Assembly (NCBI GenBank): GCA_013359265.1
Contig: JABWCD010000030.1
Coordinates: 62,001 to 126,000 of the forward strand
Source of the DNA: Candidatus Hydrogenedentota bacterium
Lineage (GTDB): Bacteria; Hydrogenedentota; Hydrogenedentia; Hydrogenedentales; SLHB01
Length of the DNA: 64,000 nt
Direction: 5' to 3'
Shown: one piece after another, positions 8,884-17,376 of the stretch
Position numbering within the stretch: the stretch's first letter is position 1
Layout: each line of letters starts with the position of its first letter
The notes under the pieces: generated by a model
What the model saw: the letters and a program-made list of their open reading frames with translations, nothing else
What the model was told of the DNA's origin: nothing
The model's database searches: none
Translations under genes and position numbers: made by a program

Positions 8884-9699
8884 CTACCCCGCGCCACTCG
8901 CGGTCACATACTCCCGCGACCGCACCACGTAGCACGCTAACGCCAAAAACAATGCGGACGCAACGGCCAACGCCGTAATCGAGAACCATCCCGAGACGGG
9001 ATACACCGCCCTCATCAGTTCGGGCGGCAGCTCGACTTTTTCGACTTCGATGCGATTGAAGGTCACTTCCGGCAAGAGCCGCAGAACATACTTTTGCAGC
9101 GTAATGAAATCCGCGTAGCCCGGCAACGCCGCGACGAGTTTTTCCCATCCGAATATGAACAACGCGGACACCACGACCGGGTGCTTTGTAAGCGTGCTCA
9201 TTGCTACACAGAATGCGCCGTACGCGACCAGCGCAACGAGGACCAGCAGCGAGTACCGCGCGAACAATCCAAGGTAGTCCGCGAAGGCCAATCGGTTGAA
9301 ATACGCGCTGCTCGCGAACGTCAGCGCAAATGAAACCAAGATCAGGATTGCCGATACAAAGACGAATGCGGCGTACTTGCCGAGCACAATTGCCGAACGC
9401 GGCGCAGCCCGTGCAAGCAGCAACGGCAACGTCCGCGCCTCGATTTCTTCTGAGAAAAGCGAGCACCCAAACACCAACGCCATAAGCGGTGTGATCGTGA
9501 GCACGTACAAGAACTGCGCGACCGCATCAACAATTTCTTCCGCGTAGGTCGGCGATTCGGACGGGTTGTATGCGGCCAATAACGGGACGAAGGCAGGAAG
9601 CGCGATGAGGAAGGCGATCAACCACGTACGGCGCCGCCGCGCGTGAAGGTACGTGGAAAACGTCGCGACGGACACAAATACGTTTAGAAACAGCCCCAC
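8884..9699 (-). CDS. ABC-2-type transporter permease
   Basis: An integral membrane protein of 271 residues with about six hydrophobic segments. The cytoplasmic stretch SEEIEARTLPLLLARAAPRS is the coupling-helix region typical of ABC-2 permeases (EEE/EExGT...L). The GTG start lies 2 bp after the stop of the nucleoside hydrolase. No ATP-binding partner is adjacent, which is unusual because these permeases are normally paired with an ATPase gene. The transported substrate cannot be read from the sequence. Confidence 0.75.
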   Translation of the reverse strand: MGLFLNVFVSVATFSTYLHARRRRTWLIAFLIALPAFVPLLAAYNPSESPTYAEEIVDAVAQFLYVLTITPLMALVFGCSLFSEEIEARTLPLLLARAAPRSAIVLGKYAAFVFVSAILILVSFALTFASSAYFNRLAFADYLGLFARYSLLVLVALVAYGAFCVAMSTLTKHPVVVSALFIFGWEKLVAALPGYADFITLQKYVLRLLPEVTFNRIEVEKVELPPELMRAVYPVSGWFSITALAVASALFLALACYVVRSREYVTASGAG

Positions 9700-9701
9700 G
9701 G

Positions 9702-10646
9702 CTACTTGGCCTTCGCGTCTGGGCTGGTGAGCGCCGAAACAAGCAGCGCCTCGAACGCGTCGCGGTCTTTCCAGCGCAGGGCGCACCGCACGGGACGCCC
9801 TTTCTCGTCCGGCATAGTGTTGCCCTTTTCGTCAATCGAAAGGTGCACCGTTTCGATTTCCATAAGGCTTTCGTCAAACGTCAAATACGCCGCCGCCGTG
9901 TCGAACAGCACGCTGCTCGATTCGGCGGGATGGTGTTTCCGATTGGCCCAGAGTTCGTAATTCTCGATCGTTACCGAGGCGAGCGGGTTCGTCGAGTTCT
10001 TCACGGCGAGATAGGGCGGGCCCGCCAGGCGCAGCGTGCCGCAAATGTCCAAGGGCGCCATCGTAATCTCCCACGGCGCCGCGAATACCGCTTTCGCCGC
10101 CAGGACGTCCTTCACCACGTTCCATTCCGGACTGCGCTCCGGCTTGCCGTCGTAACCGACGTATACGCTGCCCGCCATCAGCACTACCCGCGCCTTCTCC
10201 GAAATCGACGCGTCACGCTCGAGCGCCGCCTTGATGTTCGTCTGCGGGCCGATTACACACAAGGTGGTCCGATTCGGCGATTTCTTGACGGTGTCAATCA
10301 ATGCGCCGACTCCGTCGTCGATAACCGTGCCCTTGTACTGCGCCAATTGATAGTCGCCCAGCCATTGCGCTTGGTGAATCTTGTTGTCGCTGTTCTTCAC
10401 GCCTTTCGCAAGAGGAATATCCGCGCGCCCCATCTTTTCGAGAATTTTCGCGACGAGGCGCGTCTTTGTCTCCGTGTCATCGGACGCAGTCACGATCAGT
10501 CTTACGTCCACCTGTGGCGAACCCAGAAGCATCGCCAAGGCCCACGTATCATCGATGTCGTCGCCCAAATCGGTGTCGAGAATCACGGGCACGGGCGCAG
10601 CAGCGGCGGACAGTAGAAATGCGGATGCGAGGAGACTGGCAACCAT
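9702..10646 (-). CDS. Secreted inosine-uridine-preferring-type nucleoside hydrolase
   Basis: Cleaves the N-glycosidic bond of ribonucleosides. The calcium-binding signature DTDLGDDIDDTWAL starts at residue 24, right after a Sec signal peptide (residues 1-17), so the enzyme is periplasmic or secreted. The 314 residues fit the family. Residues near 155-185 (VLMAGSVY) match the second substrate-binding region. The ATG at 10646 has TTGGAG nine bases upstream. It follows the lipoprotein gene by 31 bp and precedes the ABC-2 permease by 2 bp, which suggests extracellular nucleoside use. Confidence 0.88.
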   Translation of the reverse strand: MVASLLASAFLLSAAAAPVPVILDTDLGDDIDDTWALAMLLGSPQVDVRLIVTASDDTETKTRLVAKILEKMGRADIPLAKGVKNSDNKIHQAQWLGDYQLAQYKGTVIDDGVGALIDTVKKSPNRTTLCVIGPQTNIKAALERDASISEKARVVLMAGSVYVGYDGKPERSPEWNVVKDVLAAKAVFAAPWEITMAPLDICGTLRLAGPPYLAVKNSTNPLASVTIENYELWANRKHHPAESSSVLFDTAAAYLTFDESLMEIETVHLSIDEKGNTMPDEKGRPVRCALRWKDRDAFEALLVSALTSPDAKAK

Positions 10647-10677
10647 TCGCAGATACTCCAACGTTGACAGGGACTCA

Positions 10678-11142
10678 CTACTCTCGCTCAGGCGGCAGCA
10701 ATTTCGCAAGCGTCGCTTCGAGGTTCGCACCTGCCGGCTCCTCGCGAATGACTACGACAAACGGGTGCCGTGCGAAGACGATTGGATTGTCGGGGATCGG
10801 CTGCCCCGCCACGGCTTCCGCAACCACCAGGAGTTTTCCGGCCGACTTTGCGATGTCGAACACCCGCCGGTCTTCGATGCGGAGGATATCGAGAAACAAT
10901 TCCGGCCCTTTTGCACGAACGCCCTCGTCAAACCGGAAGTAGTTCCCCTCGGGTTTGGGCGCGGGCTCCAGCGTCTCGATGGAAACACCTTCGCTTCGCA
11001 AGTACGCAACGAGATCGTCCGCCACCTTAATCGGCGGTGCGGACGTGCATGCCGGCAGCATCACTACGGCGGACACAAAAGTTGCGGCGACCAATCGATC
11101 TCTCATTGTTTCCATCGGTCTCATCCACACGCGAGTGCTCAC
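10678..11142 (-). CDS. Putative lipoprotein, 154 aa
   Basis: I do not recognise the mature domain. A lipobox LPAC follows a hydrophobic segment (VAATFVSAVVM), so it should be lipidated and cut by LspA. The mature part, about 120 residues, is mixed alpha/beta and rich in acidic residues. The GTG at 11142 overlaps the TGA of the upstream gene (GTGA) and has AGGG five bases upstream; ATGs at 11115 and 11106 are alternatives that would give a more compact signal peptide. It sits in the same minus-strand run as the nucleoside hydrolase. Confidence 0.65.
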   Translation of the reverse strand: MSTRVWMRPMETMRDRLVAATFVSAVVMLPACTSAPPIKVADDLVAYLRSEGVSIETLEPAPKPEGNYFRFDEGVRAKGPELFLDILRIEDRRVFDIAKSAGKLLVVAEAVAGQPIPDNPIVFARHPFVVVIREEPAGANLEATLAKLLPPERE

Positions 11143-12254
11143 CTCAGCCCTGCCAAATCGAACACGCCAAATTGGCTGTCCTCCACGCTGCCGAGGAACA
11201 ACTTGCCGTCATACTCGTTTGCGCTCGTCACTGGGGCAAGCGATCCGCCGGGACCTTGCAGGTTGTGAATCACTTTGCCGCGCGCGTCCAAACCCAACAC
11301 AAACGAGTAGCGCACCGCGGCCGGGTGCATCGCTTTCGGCAGTTTCCACACCACGCGCCGCAGCAATGGATACGGCGCCATTCCGTCCGCGGCGGCGTTA
11401 CGCGGATTTGCCAGCGCGAGCCAAAACGTGCCCTTGCCGTTGGAGGAAACGTTGTCGGGGAAACCCGGCAGGTTGTCGATAAACACGTCCCATGTGTCTT
11501 TCTTGTCTCCGGTCAACCAGTAGCGCAAAACGCGGTACTTCCATGTTTCGTTTACCAGCGCGAACGATTCGTCCGGGCTCAGTGCAACGCCGTTCGCGAA
11601 ACACAAATCGCCGATTAACTTCGTTGTCGTCTTCGTTGCAGGGTCGTACTTCAAGAACTTTCCGTTCCCACGATGCTCCATCAAGTCCGCCAGGTAATTT
11701 GGTGCATGAAACTTGTACGAGGCGTCGGTGAAGTAGATTGTGCCGTCCGTCGCGATCGCCAAGTCGTCCGTGAAACCAAACGGCACGCCGCCCTCCTCCG
11801 TGGAAAGCGTCGTGATCTTTCCTTCCGGATCGATCGACAGCAGGCCCTTGTGCGCATCGCAGACAATCAGGTTCCCTTGTGCGTCAAACTCCATTCCAAG
11901 CGGCCGCCCCCCGGTATTCACAAGCAACTCCGTCTTTAGTAGATCGCGAGCAATTCGAACAATCGAGCCGTTGGCCAGGCCGGTGTAAAAACGCCCTTCC
12001 TTGTCTCGCGCAATATCTTCCGGCCCCAGGAGCTGTCCTCGGAAACGAAGCTCAATCGAATCCAGCACATTGTTTTGAGCAAATTGGCCGGTTAGTGAAG
12101 GCGCTTCTGGCGGAGTCCACGCAATGGGATCGATTTCGGATGGTCCGAATATGAGCCATGCGAGTACCGCAACGATGACCAAGCCGAGTACCACGGACGC
12201 TGTGCCACGCGCGCGCCGTCCTTCAGCGTCCGCATTGGACTGTTCCATCGACAC
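11139..12254 (-). CDS. SMP-30 / strictosidine-synthase-like six-bladed propeller lactonase, membrane-anchored
   Basis: A 371-residue protein with one N-terminal membrane helix (about 19-36, SVVLGLVIVAVLAWLIFG), so the propeller faces the periplasm. The body matches the strictosidine-synthase-like / APMAP family: GPEDIA, LGMEFD, YFTDAS (about 170), LLKYDP, FANGVALSPDESF and the NETWKYRVLRYWL segment. Members are calcium-dependent lactonases or esterases rather than true strictosidine synthases. A GTG at 12254 with GGGGTG seven bases upstream is the best start. It lies 6 bp from the crotonase gene. Confidence 0.85.
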   Translation of the reverse strand: MSMEQSNADAEGRRARGTASVVLGLVIVAVLAWLIFGPSEIDPIAWTPPEAPSLTGQFAQNNVLDSIELRFRGQLLGPEDIARDKEGRFYTGLANGSIVRIARDLLKTELLVNTGGRPLGMEFDAQGNLIVCDAHKGLLSIDPEGKITTLSTEEGGVPFGFTDDLAIATDGTIYFTDASYKFHAPNYLADLMEHRGNGKFLKYDPATKTTTKLIGDLCFANGVALSPDESFALVNETWKYRVLRYWLTGDKKDTWDVFIDNLPGFPDNVSSNGKGTFWLALANPRNAAADGMAPYPLLRRVVWKLPKAMHPAAVRYSFVLGLDARGKVIHNLQGPGGSLAPVTSANEYDGKLFLGSVEDSQFGVFDLAGLR

Positions 12255-12260
12255 GAAAGA

Positions 12261-13160
12261 TCACCCCTTGTACGTGGAACGGCCGGCGTCCCCGAACGGT
12301 TCGTCGCGCTCGCGCACGGCCTGTTTGAATCCCGCCTCGCCGGCGCGCCGCTGGAAGGCATAACCCTCCGGCGTGTGCCGGGTGATTCCATCGAACACAG
12401 AACCGAGTATCTGTGTCGTGTGCAGACCTTGCGCCATGAGGGACTGGTTCAGCAGCAGCTTCATCATTATGAGCTGGTTGATGGGCAATCGTGCAATTCG
12501 CTCGAGGAGAGCTTCAAACCGTTCGTCGAGTTTGTCCGCGGGCGCGGACTCGGTAGCAAGCCCCCACTCGACGGCCTCGGCTCCGGACAAACAATCGCCG
12601 GTGAGCAGTAGCCGCTTCGCCCGTGCGATTCCCAGCCGGTACGCCCACAGCGACGTCGTCGGCGACCCCCACACGCGCGCCGGCGGATACCCAATCTTTG
12701 CCTTATCTTCAATGATGATCAGGTCCGAACACAGGGCCATGTCGGTGCCGCCGCCGACACAGTAGCCGTGCACCTTGCACACGACAGGCTTGTCCGCGTG
12801 GAACAAACTCATGAAACCGCGGACACACCGCGACGTGAGCGCGTAGTCGATCATGGGGTCCCACGGTTTCGACGGGTCGTGGTTCGCGCGCTGTACATCC
12901 GCGTCAAAGATTGTGCCCGCAACCGTGCCAGCTTGTTCGCCGGAATCGCGGTGTTCCGCCGTCAGCACAAGGTCGTATCCCGCGCAAAAGCCCGAACCGT
13001 TCCCGGACAGCGCGATGACGTGCACGGACGGATCGAGGCATGCCTGCTCGACAAAGGCCGCGAGTTGGCCCGGCATTTCGAGCGTAATCGCGTTGCCGCG
13101 CTCCGGCCGATTCAGCGCAATTCGGGCGATTCTCCCCGTTGCTCGGTAGGCAATAGTCAT
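12261..13160 (-). CDS. Enoyl-CoA hydratase/isomerase (crotonase) family protein
   Basis: A 299-residue crotonase-fold protein. The two oxyanion-hole loops are visible: GFCAGYDL at 57-64 and HGYCVGGGTDMALCSDL from 131. The insertion between them (70-110) is longer than in EchA, and the usual second catalytic Glu position is occupied by different residues, so the reaction is uncertain. The ATG at 13160 overlaps the TGA of the DUF1569 gene (ATGA), so the two are coupled. A longer in-frame start would run into that gene and is rejected. Confidence 0.85.
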   Translation of the reverse strand: MTIAYRATGRIARIALNRPERGNAITLEMPGQLAAFVEQACLDPSVHVIALSGNGSGFCAGYDLVLTAEHRDSGEQAGTVAGTIFDADVQRANHDPSKPWDPMIDYALTSRCVRGFMSLFHADKPVVCKVHGYCVGGGTDMALCSDLIIIEDKAKIGYPPARVWGSPTTSLWAYRLGIARAKRLLLTGDCLSGAEAVEWGLATESAPADKLDERFEALLERIARLPINQLIMMKLLLNQSLMAQGLHTTQILGSVFDGITRHTPEGYAFQRRAGEAGFKQAVRERDEPFGDAGRSTYKG

Positions 13161-13609
13161 TGCCCGAACTGCCGAAGATGGTGATCGAAATGCGCCGCGT
13201 GAAACTTCAGCCAACGCGTCGGCCCGATATTGCCAAAATACGGATGATGCGGCGGAGAAAACTCGCCGGCCTTCACCTCTGCGAACAGGCGTTGGATCGT
13301 GGCCTTCAATGTCTCAAAGTCGCCCTCCGGAAACTTTGGCGGCGGTTGCTTCTTGCTGCGCGGGAGTGGAACGTTCTTGGGGAACTTCGCAATGCCATTC
13401 AGCAGCAGCGGAGCATAGATGTACTGCGTCTTAAAATTGCCGCGAAACGCCAGGAGCGGCGTTTCGCCCAGGGTGTACAGCAACGTGGAATTCACGTGCC
13501 CAAGCATTTGCGCGCCCGTGAACTTTCCCCACAACGGTTTCGCGTCGGGCGCCACCTTCGCAAACCGATCCAAATAGGTCTGAACGTTCGACTCCGACAA
13601 AACAGGCAT
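13157..13609 (-). CDS. DUF1569 protein (DinB-like fold)
   Basis: A 150-residue protein of the DUF1569 group, related to the DinB/YfiT four-helix fold. Key positions are GHVNSTL near 42, HPYFG near 122 and the terminal AHFDHHLRQFG, whose three histidines resemble the metal-binding set of the superfamily. The function is not known. The ATG at 13609 has a strong GGAGGG site eight bases upstream; an upstream GTG at 13624 is less likely. It heads the minus-strand run. Confidence 0.8.
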   Translation of the reverse strand: MPVLSESNVQTYLDRFAKVAPDAKPLWGKFTGAQMLGHVNSTLLYTLGETPLLAFRGNFKTQYIYAPLLLNGIAKFPKNVPLPRSKKQPPPKFPEGDFETLKATIQRLFAEVKAGEFSPPHHPYFGNIGPTRWLKFHAAHFDHHLRQFGQ

Positions 13610-13770
13610 GGTATGACCCTCCACCGCTGGACCGATATGCTACCGGGAAACGAGGAGAGAATCGAAACCGCCGGGGCGGTTCGGGAAACCAATGGAATGC
13701 GAGGCGTCCGAACGTCCCGAGATGTGTTGATGGGAACCGGCCGGCCTCATGAGACCGCCTGTTCGATTGA

Positions 13771-13799
13771 TTGACTGGGCCACGCCGGGTCACTAGACT
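13771..13799 (+). promoter_or_regulatory. Sigma-70-type promoter for the DJ-1/PfpI gene
   Basis: TTGACT (13771-13776) and TAGACT (13794-13799) are separated by 17 bp, matching the consensus at 5/6 and 4/6 positions. The expected start is about 13806, giving a leader of about 45 nt that holds a small hairpin (CGGACG/CGTCCG, 13814-13832) ahead of the GGGAGGG ribosome site. Confidence 0.6.
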
Positions 13800-13850
13800 G
13801 AGGTTTGCAGTAGCGGACGAGGGTTGCGTCCGTTCGGGAGGGTATTTACC

Positions 13851-14402
13851 ATGAAAAAAGTACTCGTGCCGCTTGCGGAAGGTTTCGAGGAAATCGAAGC
13901 GATCACAATCATCGACTTGCTGCGGCGTGCGGACCTGAATGTCGTCACCGCAAGCCTGAGCGACAAGAACGTGAAGGCCGCGCACGGAGTTACCGTGCAG
14001 GCGGACAAGACGTTGGACGAAGCGCTGCGGGACGACTATGACATGGTGGTGCTGCCGGGCGGGATGCCGGGCGCCGACCATCTCGATAACGACAGGCGCG
14101 TGCATGACGTGCTGCACAAGATGGCGAACAGCGGGAAATATGCCGGAGCGATTTGCGCCGCGCCAAAGGTGCTTGCGAACGCGGGTCTGCTCAAGGGCAA
14201 GAAGGCAACCAGCTATCCCGGCTTCGTCGATAAAATGGGTCTGGCGGACGTGACATATACCGGCGCGCCGGTGCAGTGCGACGGCAAGATCATCACAGGG
14301 CGCGGACCCGGTACGGCGATGGATTTTGCGCTGGCCCTGGTAGAAGCGCTGGAAGGAAAAGACAAACGGCACAGCGTCGAAAAGGCGTTGGTGCGGAATT
14401 AG
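13851..14402 (+). CDS. DJ-1/PfpI family protein (YajL-like)
   Basis: A 183-residue DJ-1 family protein, linked to oxidative-stress protection and reactive-carbonyl handling; exact activity is debated for the family. The nucleophile is Cys102 in AICAAPKVL and the partner Glu is in EGFEEIE (10-16). A following PGGMPGAD loop (69-76) matches the YajL/ThiJ group. The ATG at 13851 has GGGAGGG seven to eight bases upstream. It has its own promoter and probably starts a plus-strand unit that continues through the VOC and isomerase genes. Confidence 0.92.
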   Translation: MKKVLVPLAEGFEEIEAITIIDLLRRADLNVVTASLSDKNVKAAHGVTVQADKTLDEALRDDYDMVVLPGGMPGADHLDNDRRVHDVLHKMANSGKYAGAICAAPKVLANAGLLKGKKATSYPGFVDKMGLADVTYTGAPVQCDGKIITGRGPGTAMDFALALVEALEGKDKRHSVEKALVRN

Positions 14403-14478
14403 TTTGAACTGCGGGTTTTCCAACTCGCCAATCCGAAGCCTAATCACGGGCGGGGCGCCCGTGCTCCGTTGAGGTGTT

Positions 14479-14946
14479 GTGGCGAAAGCGAAGTCACATG
14501 TTCCGGAAGGGTTTCAGACCGTCGTTCCTTATTTCCATGTCGACGGCGCAACACGTTTCCTGGCGTTCTTGCGGGATGCGTTTGGCGCGACTGAGACGTA
14601 TCGGTCGGTGACGCCGGAGGGGAAAATCATGCACGCATCCGCGCGGATCGGCGACTCGATGATCGAAGTATCCGATGCGACGCAGCAGTGGCGCGCCATG
14701 GCGAGTGCGATTCATTTGTACGTGCCGGACACGGACGCGGCGTATGCGCGGGCGCTTGGCGCCGGGGCGACGACACTCTACGAACCGGCGGACATGTTCT
14801 ACGGGGAGCGTTCCGCGGGCGTGACCGATCCGTTCGGCAACAAGTGGTATATCGCCACGCACGTCGAAGATATACCGCCCGCGGAGATGGAATCGCGGCA
14901 GAAAGAGTTTGCGAGGAAACAATCGCAGCAGGGCCAACAGCAGTAA
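14479..14946 (+). CDS. VOC (glyoxalase/PhnB-like) family protein
   Basis: A 155-residue vicinal-oxygen-chelate protein. Two beta-alpha-beta-beta-beta modules are visible: PYFHVDGATRFLAFLRDAFG (16-35) and HLYVPDTDAAYARALGAG (79-96), ending in DPFGNKWYIATHVED, the PhnB-like signature. Metal ligands may be His and Glu residues in the first and last strands. The substrate is unknown. The GTG start has GAGGT three bases upstream. The C-terminal 15 residues are Gln-rich. It is 55 bp upstream of the isomerase gene. Confidence 0.82.
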   Translation: MAKAKSHVPEGFQTVVPYFHVDGATRFLAFLRDAFGATETYRSVTPEGKIMHASARIGDSMIEVSDATQQWRAMASAIHLYVPDTDAAYARALGAGATTLYEPADMFYGERSAGVTDPFGNKWYIATHVEDIPPAEMESRQKEFARKQSQQGQQQ

Positions 14947-14960
14947 TGCAAAATTGGGCG

Positions 14961-14982
14961 CGGCGCCGGTAACTCGGCGCCG
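14961..14982 (+). other. GC-rich hairpin in the VOC-isomerase spacer
   Basis: CGGCGCCG repeats as an inverted copy around a 6-base loop, an 8-bp stem. It ends 19 bases before the isomerase ATG and is not followed by a T-tract. It could dampen expression of the downstream gene or simply protect an mRNA end. Confidence 0.35.
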
Positions 14983-15001
14983 GCGAGTGCAGGAGCGACA
15001 C

Positions 15002-15856
15002 ATGTTTTACTCGGGAATATCGGACGAAGCGGGAAAGACCATCGATGCGCAGATTGCGGCGCACCGCGAATTGGGCTGGGACCACCTCGAGTTGCGGCTG
15101 GTGAACGGCACGAACCTCACAATGGTGGGCGACGAGCTGTTCGATGAGGTTGCGAATAAGGTGAACGCCGCGGGTATGAAGGTCTCATGTTTCGGCAGCG
15201 CGATCGCGAATTGGGCCCGGCCCATCACTTGTGACGCGAACATCGATGTAGAGGATCTTGCGCGCGCGATTCCGCGCATGCACCGGCTCGGCACGCCGTT
15301 CATCCGCGTGATGAGTTATCCGAACGATCCGAAGCATCCTGTCTCCGAACCGGAATGGCGCGCGGAAGCCATCGCCCGGATGAGGGTGCTCGCCAAAATG
15401 GCGGAGGACGGCGGTATCACGTTGTGCCATGAGAATTGCAGCGGTTGGGGCGGGCTGTCCGCGGAAAACAGCAATATCCTGTTGGGAGAAGTAAACAGCC
15501 CCGCGCTAAAGGTCGTGTTCGATACCGGCAACCCGGTCACGTACGGACAGGATGCGTGGGATTATTACCAGACCGTCTACAACGACATTGTCTACGTCCA
15601 TATCAAAGACGCGAAAAGGACCGATGGCGAAGAACTCTACACGTACTGCGGCGAAGGAGACGGATACGTGCCGGAGATCGTGTCCGATCTGCTTGCCAAA
15701 GGGTATGACGGCGGCTTTTCGATCGAGCCGCACCTGGCCGCCGTGATCCACACGGGCCAAGGCGCACCAAGCGAAGAAGCGCTGCACGATTCGTACGTCG
15801 AGTACGGGCGCCGGTTCATGAAAATTGTCGAAGGGGCAAGCGCGCACAGCGCGTAA
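15002..15856 (+). CDS. Sugar phosphate isomerase/epimerase family TIM barrel (cytoplasmic)
   Basis: A 284-residue AP_endonuc_2-type TIM barrel without signal peptide. Metal ligands of the family are visible: HENCSGWG (Glu/His near 142), VVFDTGN (Asp near 172), YVHIKDAK (His near 199), and SIEPHLA (Glu near 242). The start is fixed by AGGAG six bases before the ATG at 15002. The substrate is unknown. Unlike the minus-strand paralogue at 7948-8793 it stays in the cytoplasm, so the two may act on related sugars on either side of the membrane. Confidence 0.87.
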   Translation: MFYSGISDEAGKTIDAQIAAHRELGWDHLELRLVNGTNLTMVGDELFDEVANKVNAAGMKVSCFGSAIANWARPITCDANIDVEDLARAIPRMHRLGTPFIRVMSYPNDPKHPVSEPEWRAEAIARMRVLAKMAEDGGITLCHENCSGWGGLSAENSNILLGEVNSPALKVVFDTGNPVTYGQDAWDYYQTVYNDIVYVHIKDAKRTDGEELYTYCGEGDGYVPEIVSDLLAKGYDGGFSIEPHLAAVIHTGQGAPSEEALHDSYVEYGRRFMKIVEGASAHSA

Positions 15857-15874
15857 ACGGGAGGGGAATGGACG

Positions 15875-16039
15875 ATGTCGAAGGCACTGCGTTGGACGAA
15901 GATCAGGGCATTTATTGGGGCCGTGTTCGCGGTTGCCGTATTGATCGGTTTTATCGCGGTGGGGGCCGCTCTCTTTGGCGTGCGCCTGCCTGTCCTTAGC
16001 GCAATTACTGACGCGTTCGGCATTGGCGCAGGCCAGTAG
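15875..16039 (+). CDS. Small single-pass membrane protein, 54 aa
   Basis: A short frame starting MSKALRWTKIRAF with GGGAGGGG about nine bases upstream. Residues about 12-37 form one hydrophobic helix (IGAVFAVAVLIGFIAVGAALFG) preceded by basic residues, so the N-terminus is likely inside. It fits exactly between the isomerase stop (18 bp upstream) and the esterase start (2 bp downstream). I do not recognise a family. A second ATG at 15868 gives a 43-residue out-of-frame product and has no spacing for a ribosome site. Confidence 0.55.
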   Translation: MSKALRWTKIRAFIGAVFAVAVLIGFIAVGAALFGVRLPVLSAITDAFGIGAGQ

Positions 16040-16041
16040 CC

Positions 16042-17145
16042 ATGCGGCCGTTTGCCGTGCTGAGCGTCCTGTTCTGTCTTGCGTCACTTGCCGCGGACGA
16101 CATCCCGCCGTATTCGGTCCAGCCCTACGTGCGCCAACGCTTCGACGAGGTTGGCAGGGCGCTGCGATTTCAGGGAACGTCTGCGACGGACGTGGCGACA
16201 TGGCGCGCCGCATCGAGGGGAAAGCTCGAACAGCTTCTCGGGTTGGACACGATGAAACCGTGCGACCTCGACCCGAAGATTACAGAACGCGTCGATTGCG
16301 GCGATTACATCCGCGAGCGCGTAGAAATTCGGACGGAGCCGGGAATCGGTATGCCGGTCTACGTGCTGGTCCCAAAAACGGGGCAGCCGCCATTTCCCGT
16401 TGTGATATGTCCGCACGGGCACGGCGGCGGCGGCAAGGTGGCCGTCGCGGGGGTCGCGACGGAGCCGAAGGTCGCGGACGCGATAAAGAACTTTCACTAT
16501 GACTACGGCGTTGCGTTCTGCAAGGCGGGATGTGTTGTGGTTTGCCCTGACGCGCGCGGATTCGGCGAACGCCAGGAAAATGCGGCGAAAAGCGATCTCC
16601 GCAATTCCTCGTGCCAATGGATCAACCAGATGGCGTTGCCGCTCGGCCAGACCGTCACGGGGATGTGGGTTTGGGACCTCAAACGCGCGGCGGATTATAT
16701 CGCCACACGCGCCGACTGCGACGTGAACCGACTTGGGTGTGCGGGCTTGAGCGGCGGCGGGCTGCAAACGTTGTGGTTCACGGCGTTGGACGATCGCGTC
16801 AAAGCGGCCGTCGTCAGTGGATACTTTTACGGCGTCAAAGAATCCCTGCTCGAAATGCACACGAATTGCTCGTGCAACTACGTTCCCCATTTGTGGGAAA
16901 ACGCGGACCACGGCGATCTCGGTTCGCTCATCGCGCCGCGCCCACTCATGATCCAGACCGGCGACGAGGACAACCTCAACGGCGCGAGCAATCTCGACAA
17001 CGTCAAACCGCAGATCGACATCGCGCGCCGCGTGTACGACCTGCTCGACGCCGGCGGGAATCTTCGTCACGATGTATTTCACGGGCCCCATCGGTGGGAC
17101 TCGACCAATGCGGTCCCGTGGTTGGTAAGAACGCTGGCGAAGTAG
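16042..17145 (+). CDS. Secreted alpha/beta-hydrolase (acetyl-xylan-esterase-like)
   Basis: A 367-residue exported esterase-type hydrolase. Residues 1-18 are a Sec signal peptide. The oxyanion strand is ICPHGHGGGG (122-131), the nucleophile Ser237 lies in AGLSGGG, a likely acid is Asp308 or Asp310 in QTGDEDN, and His350 in HGPHRWD is the likely base. A cluster of cysteines (NCSCNY, 275-280) is unusual. The fold matches the dienelactone-hydrolase/Abhydrolase_7 group often found in polysaccharide deacetylation. It starts 2 bp after the 54-aa gene. Confidence 0.83.
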   Translation: MRPFAVLSVLFCLASLAADDIPPYSVQPYVRQRFDEVGRALRFQGTSATDVATWRAASRGKLEQLLGLDTMKPCDLDPKITERVDCGDYIRERVEIRTEPGIGMPVYVLVPKTGQPPFPVVICPHGHGGGGKVAVAGVATEPKVADAIKNFHYDYGVAFCKAGCVVVCPDARGFGERQENAAKSDLRNSSCQWINQMALPLGQTVTGMWVWDLKRAADYIATRADCDVNRLGCAGLSGGGLQTLWFTALDDRVKAAVVSGYFYGVKESLLEMHTNCSCNYVPHLWENADHGDLGSLIAPRPLMIQTGDEDNLNGASNLDNVKPQIDIARRVYDLLDAGGNLRHDVFHGPHRWDSTNAVPWLVRTLAK

Positions 17146-17230
17146 TCCGCGGGCCTCTACGATTCTCTCGATCGACGTCAGTTGCGCGCCGGAAAAATGC
17201 GGCAGGGAAGTGCGCCGCGCAGGGCGCAGT

Positions 17231-17260
17231 TTGACCGATTCTGAGGCCCTTTGTTATCAT
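17231..17260 (+). promoter_or_regulatory. Promoter of tRNA-Val
   Basis: TTGACC (17231-17236) and TATCAT (17255-17260) with an 18-bp spacer; each box matches consensus at 5/6. Transcription would start near 17267, nine bases before the tRNA. Confidence 0.65.
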
Positions 17261-17275
17261 TACGGTCTACTCGGT

Positions 17276-17352
17276 GGGCGGCTAGCTCAGGTGGTTAGAG
17301 CGCCGTCTTCACACGGCGGAGGTCACAGGTTCGAGCCCTGTGCCGCCCACCA
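17276..17352 (+). tRNA. tRNA-Val (anticodon CAC)
   Basis: A complete 77-nt cloverleaf. The acceptor stem GGGCGGC pairs with GCCGCCC, the D stem is GCTC/GAGC, the anticodon stem CCGTC/GGCGG (one G-U pair) holds the loop TTCACAC with anticodon CAC at loop positions 3-5, and the T arm is ACAGG-TTCGAGC-CCTGT. Discriminator A and the CCA end are encoded. It reads GTG valine codons, which are frequent in this G+C-rich DNA. Confidence 0.97.
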
Positions 17353-17376
17353 TAGTCCTACCTTTCGCCGCACGCT

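Noticed and set aside
14961-14982. Intrinsic terminator between the VOC and isomerase genes
   Set aside because: The stem is strong but no T-tract follows and a ribosome site and start codon come directly after.
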